Source: Mnemiopsis leidyi (taxonomy: Eukaryota; Ctenophora; Tentaculata; Lobata; Bolinopsidae). Taken from it: a stretch of 21,332 bases of DNA. Position 1 is the stretch's first letter; each line of letters opens with the position of its first letter. Below, in pieces: positions 17,358 to 21,332 of this stretch. The translations under genes and the position numbers were made by a program. The stretch is from contig JH153275.1 of the NCBI GenBank assembly GCA_000226015.1, positions 19,372 to 40,703 of the forward strand, in the 5' to 3' direction. A model generated the notes under the pieces. The model ran no database searches and had not been told where the DNA came from. It was given only the letters and a program-made list of their open reading frames with translations.

Positions 17358-19190
17358 AACACTTTTCATAACACTAATATGTCTTGTGATGTCTAGGGAA
17401 GTGTTGCAGCTGTTTCATATCTGACCTGGATAAACTAAACTTCATTTACCTAATTATAATAATAAACTAAACCTAGATTCTAGGTAATTATAATCAGGGA
17501 CAGTGTGTATATAGCACAGACAGGAGGTTCAGAAGAGGATGAAATAAAAAACATAGTGTCAAATACGTAACTTTACTAAGTCATGTCTGAAAAAAACGGG
17601 TAAATTCATTATTTTGTACACTGGTCAGTGTTTTGCTGAACCCGGTTGTTTGACGGATGTTTACGACAGACTGAAAGTGTTTAACAATCAGGCTGTGATG
17701 ACGTGATTTAGAGAGAGCAGTATCACGTCTAGTGCTCATGATAGAAACAATGGTATCAGATACTGGGCCATTCAGAGCGAGACGGTCTGTTCAAATGTAT
17801 CGAACTGCCTTATTAGTTCATATTGCTATCGCGATTATACAAAAGACCAGATACCCCGGCTGATAGAATGAAAACAATAAATAATTAAAACAAATTCTTA
17901 ACAATATTTTTCCAAAAGAATATTTTAAAATGGTAGTATTCATTTATAAAAGCTTAAAAAAGTAAATAGGATAGGTTGAATATACTGACACAGTAACAAG
18001 TAATTCAGTAGTAAGTAAAGAAAACTAAACCAATGCAAGTAATGAAAACTTAATGTCATACAAATATTTCAGGCGTACCAAACTACCAAATTAATTGAAG
18101 ATTTACCTTTTACTTAACAACATCAAATCAAAAAATGGAAGTGAAATTGATCATAATAAACAAAAGGAAACCTAGGATTAAGGAGACTAAAGTCACAACT
18201 AGAAGGTGAAAATAGCGACATTTCAGCACTACAGCGCTAACCCTTACTTATGTACATTAAATAAAAGATAGGCACTAGTAGGGCAGTCCACATTGACTTC
18301 CGGTTGGCGCCAACTCTTCCACAAAGCAATTACTTAGCCCTTGTGTTAAGATGGTATAGATCTGGAGGGTGCCCCCTTCCTGTGCCCACAGAAAGAGAGA
18401 GAGAGTTAGTGTTTTCTATCTATTCACTAGTGGGGGGTCCCCGCTTTTGGGGGTAAATGTCCCGAACGTGCAGAGTTATTCTAATGAGATAACAAGCTCC
18501 ATCGGCTGTTTGGTTACAAAGTCACAGAAAGGGAGAGCAATAGCATGGAGTTGTAATGTAAAATAGACACAGTTCGGCACGAGCTGGTCCACATTTACCT
18601 TGGACCAGAACATTAAAACACAGGCTAGTACACACAGGTCCTTAGGAGCTAAAAATGGGCGACCAATAGGAACTTGTAGAAAACGTTTAGTGATCTTTTT
18701 ATCACACAACACACTATTTACCAAGCTAACAGGTTATCTGCGGCGGAAATATAAAGAGTAAAGATAGCCCAACAAGTGGCTTTCTATCTTTAGGAACCTA
18801 TCCTGTAACCTATCTGTAAGCTGCTAAATTATCATTTAACAGCTTACCAAAATATTTCTGGTCACCTGGGAACCAATTTTTGGACCCGGACGGAAACACG
18901 GGTAACTGATAAAGACCCACTACTGTTGGATTGAAGACCTGCTTCCAGCACTTGGCTGAAGATCTATGTGACTATATGAACGATGGATTAGTATTTCCTT
19001 ACGTCGAAGCTCGCAACGACGATTGTTAGAAAGACTTATCCCTTTATGTATTAGCTCATGATACTCTTCTGGCCACAAGACATCACCACAGTGCTGGCAG
19101 GGAAAGTAATATGCCTTGTAATTGAACTTCAATTGAACACCCCTTTTTGATTTATCTTACTCACTGTACGTGTACCGTAAAAGAGTCACA
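17358..19190. other. No assigned gene; several hairpin-forming sequences
   Basis: Palindromes include ACCTAGATTCTAGGT near 17470 and GTTGGCGCCAAC (18303-18314). Longer hairpins lie at 18760-18791 (AAAGATAG/CTATCTTT arms) and 18816-18847 (13-bp arms GTAAGCTGCTAAA, one mismatch). The region 18360-18560 is more GC-rich but its frames are not recognisable. A minus frame at 18920-19132 encodes a CQHC...HELIH cluster that only loosely resembles a zinc finger and starts at TTG. Confidence 0.45.
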
Positions 19191-19262
19191 TGCATTTTCG
19201 GTGGTGACTTGTTTTAGATATTGGGGCAATAGTATATAATAATGCATTCTACGGTGGTGACT
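19191..19262 (+). repeat. Direct repeat flanking a TATA-like sequence
   Basis: TGCATTTTCGGTGGTGACT (19191-19209) is repeated with small changes at 19243-19262. Between them, TATATAA at 19233-19239 resembles a TATA box. No gene start was identified after it. Confidence 0.5.
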
Positions 19263-20870
19263 CAACGAAGTGCGAGGAGTACCTTAATCACACCAAGTCA
19301 TCAAAACTAAACAGATAAACAGAACAAGCAAACTTAACTAAACAACTAAAGAGGACTAGCAAACTTAACAGAAGAACATACAGAAAAAGGAAAAATGAAA
19401 ATGAACTCAACTATTACAAACCATACCTGGATAAGGCAGGGGTGTGTGACGAAGGAAGTAGGATTGAAGTGAGGAAAACTAACGAAGGAGCGCACAGTGG
19501 GTTCTTTCACTCTAATTCTTCAATTATGAAACTAAAGAGCGGCAACATTGACTCAATCTCAGTCTCTCATCCTGGCACTTGTCGTGGGTGCTAATGCCAA
19601 CATAATGGTATAATGCGAGATGGAAAGGACGTTAACATTAATCAATAGAGAACGAAAATCGACATACTTCTGAAAATTTAGGGAGTTTTGATGTGCAGAA
19701 ATTGCTCAACAATAACATCTTGCTTAGAAAATAGTTCGTTTAGCATATATGTGGCGCACGTATATTTGTAATAGCCCACATATCATTATTTTGAAGAGAC
19801 AGGACTCCTCATGGACTTCGCCACTATCAAAAAGCAGGTTTGTCTAAAAGTTCTGGCCCTTAGTCTTAACTCTTTACTAAGTTACTAGCTAATCGCACAA
19901 TGTACAGATGAGATGGAAATGCTCCTGCAAGCTTTCTTAGAGAAATGCTCATTAGACATATTGGGTAAAGGGTCATAGAATAGTAAGGTAAATGTAATGA
20001 ACATGAGAATATGTGGTTTTGTTGTACAGAAGCACAGAATCGATACAAGTTCTAAATGATCATAAATTCTTGTTAGAAAAAATATATTATGCCGATATTC
20101 TAATATTTTAGGTGCGGTCAACAAGTTTAATGTTTCTGGAAATATGGCAGAGTGTTTCCCAAGAGTCGACATATAAAAACTGACAGTCACGATTCATTGA
20201 ACAGACTTTTCTATGAACGTGACAGTGGACTTGGTAATTAATTAGTTATTCAGCTAATCAGCAACGTACCGCACTGCAGCTAGGCGTAACCATGACAACT
20301 ATAACAATGTTTGCAACAATATGGCAAAATAAAGTCAACAAAACTTTACAGACATTTTCTGTTAGTGCGAAAATACTCGTAAACAGAAGATCCCTGGAGC
20401 GGTAAATACTAAAACGGTCCTAGTATCAGGACAACAGTTAAGTTTGCAGCAGGAAACAGTTACAATATACCACGTGATGCTCTGTTTTGTCTCCGTCTCT
20501 TTTTAATGTGGGAGTTTAGCTCCATTGAGTGCAGCATTCTTTGCTTCGTAAAGCACAGCAGTAATTTCTGAAGACGGAGGCTATGCTATAAGAATTTCGA
20601 TTAAGGCTATTGGCGGTAGTTTAGAACTCGATCTAATAGTTGGAGGGAAGAAATAGACACACTCTCCATGTGCTATCTCTATTTTGTACGGACCTTAAAC
20701 ATTTTACTAGAGTTTTTTTCTTAAACTCAGCAACCTATTCCAATTATAATATAGACTAGAAGTCGGCAAGAAGTCCTAAAAACACAGATTTACAACATGA
20801 TTTAGAGGAAACAAGAATATCGACAGACAATTATATCAGAATCTTGACCAAGGTAATCTCATCTACCTAG
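19263..20870. other. No assigned gene
   Basis: An open frame without an early ATG runs 19319-19594 (91 codons, charged, ends HPGTCRGC) and could be a fragment of something coding, but I cannot identify it. The minus frame 19885-20190 begins with GTG and has no motif. An imperfect X-box-like GTAACCATGACAAC lies at 20286-20299. The DNA just before 20871 has stops in the frame of the LINE that follows. Confidence 0.4.
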
Positions 20871-21332
20871 CGGCTAGCTGGAGACTTTAATGCCCGCACT
20901 GCTTCCCTGAACTTCGAGCTTACAAGCGACGACCCGGAGCTTGAAGATACAACTATTAGCCACCCATGTGTCACGGTCAGAAACAGCAAAGATAAAATTG
21001 TTAACGCACGAGGGAAGCTATTTCTTGACTTCATCGCCTGTACCAACCTTTCCCTACTAAATGGTAGTACACTTGGCGACGCCCTGGGTGAATATACTTC
21101 TGTTAACTACAATGGCAGTAGCGTGGTTGATTACGTAGCAACCAACCAAAACCTCCGAAATCTAGTCAGGAGCTTTCAGGTCCTCGACCTCACGAAGTAT
21201 TCCGACCATAAACCTTGCATTACCACACTGGTTATTAAACACAATTTCACTGCAAGTGAGGAGATACTGGAAGTGTTGCAAAACGCACCCTCTAAATATA
21301 AGTGGCCCTCCGATAGTACGATAAACGCTAGT
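20871..21332 (+). mobile_element. LINE (non-LTR retrotransposon) endonuclease domain, partial
   Basis: One frame is open for 154 codons to the window edge and encodes the C-terminal half of an APE-type endonuclease (endonuclease/exonuclease/phosphatase fold) that nicks target DNA for reverse transcription. Diagnostic motifs: GDFNAR (20880-20897), SVVDYV (21120-21137) and SDHKP (21201-21215), which carry the Asp/Asn and the catalytic Asp-His. RGKLFLDF and LLNGSTLG between them are typical of LINE endonucleases. The reverse transcriptase should follow beyond the window. An in-frame TAG at 20868-20870 sits only three codons before GDFNAR, and the N-terminal half of the domain is not recognisable upstream, so the copy is probably 5'-truncated or broken. 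The domain itself shows no stops, which suggests a fairly young insertion. Confidence 0.9.

Noticed and set aside
17200..17424. 74-codon frame with internal repeat, and the opposing 68-codon frame
   Set aside because: Both follow from a 78-bp duplication whose length is a multiple of three. There is no other support for coding.
18573..18583. TTCGGCACGAG, identical to the core of a common cDNA-library adapter
   Set aside because: Only 11 bases match, with no restriction site in front and no change in sequence character. Most likely chance.
18920..19132. Possible C2H2 zinc finger on the minus strand (CQHC...HELIH)
   Set aside because: Spacing between the Cys and His pairs is too short for a classical finger. 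It starts at TTG and is isolated.
19319..19594. 91-codon open frame with plausible composition
   Set aside because: No ATG until about 19528, no known motif and no clear splice sites. Frames of this length occur by chance in DNA of this composition.
20509..20560. tRNA-like sequence (GTTTAGCTCCATTGAG... with a CTTT/AAAG arm and TTC in the loop)
   Set aside because: It lacks a B-box (GGTTCGAATCC) and an acceptor stem, and base 33 of the loop would be C. At best it is a decayed tRNA-derived fragment.

Overview
This is nuclear DNA from an animal. The evidence is spliced genes with GT-AG introns, two SLC22-type solute carriers, a secreted or receptor-type ANF-receptor protein, degenerate TTAGGG repeats and an APE-type LINE. 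The DNA is AT-rich with short introns and many small repeats. This would suit an early-branching metazoan such as a cnidarian or placozoan, but the sequence alone does not settle the lineage.

Left part (1-3.46 kb): mostly repeats and unassigned DNA. It holds a short telomere-like patch, a 95-bp element with inverted ends, a tandem duplication of about 452 bp that runs into a 30-bp minisatellite, and two possible minus-strand exons of an unidentified gene (1311-1408 and 1000-1050).

Transporter cluster (3.46-9.62 kb): two head-to-tail SLC22-like genes on the plus strand (3674-5816 and 7891-9622). Both have one phase-1 intron at the same place. Between them lies a short relic that looks like the first and last codons of a third copy joined together (6500-6608). 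The first gene has an extra base in a run of seven G that takes the last membrane helix out of frame, and its start codon sits on the edge of a 43-bp tandem repeat that supplies upstream ATGs. About 250 bp encoding the extracellular loop are about 97% identical between the two genes while the flanks are far more diverged, as expected after gene conversion.

Middle (10.2-12.05 kb): a five-exon minus-strand gene, convergent with the second transporter, encodes a signal peptide followed by the first part of an ANF-receptor (type I periplasmic-binding) ligand domain. It stops after 241 residues, just ahead of a polyadenylation signal. It is therefore a truncated receptor, a soluble binding protein, or the 5' part of a gene whose remainder was lost or lies elsewhere.

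Right part (12.06-20.87 kb): no convincing gene. It contains several tandem repeats, notably a 22-bp array in which every unit carries an RFX-type X-box (15250-15420), and several hairpin-forming sequences. The window ends inside a LINE endonuclease domain (20871-21332).
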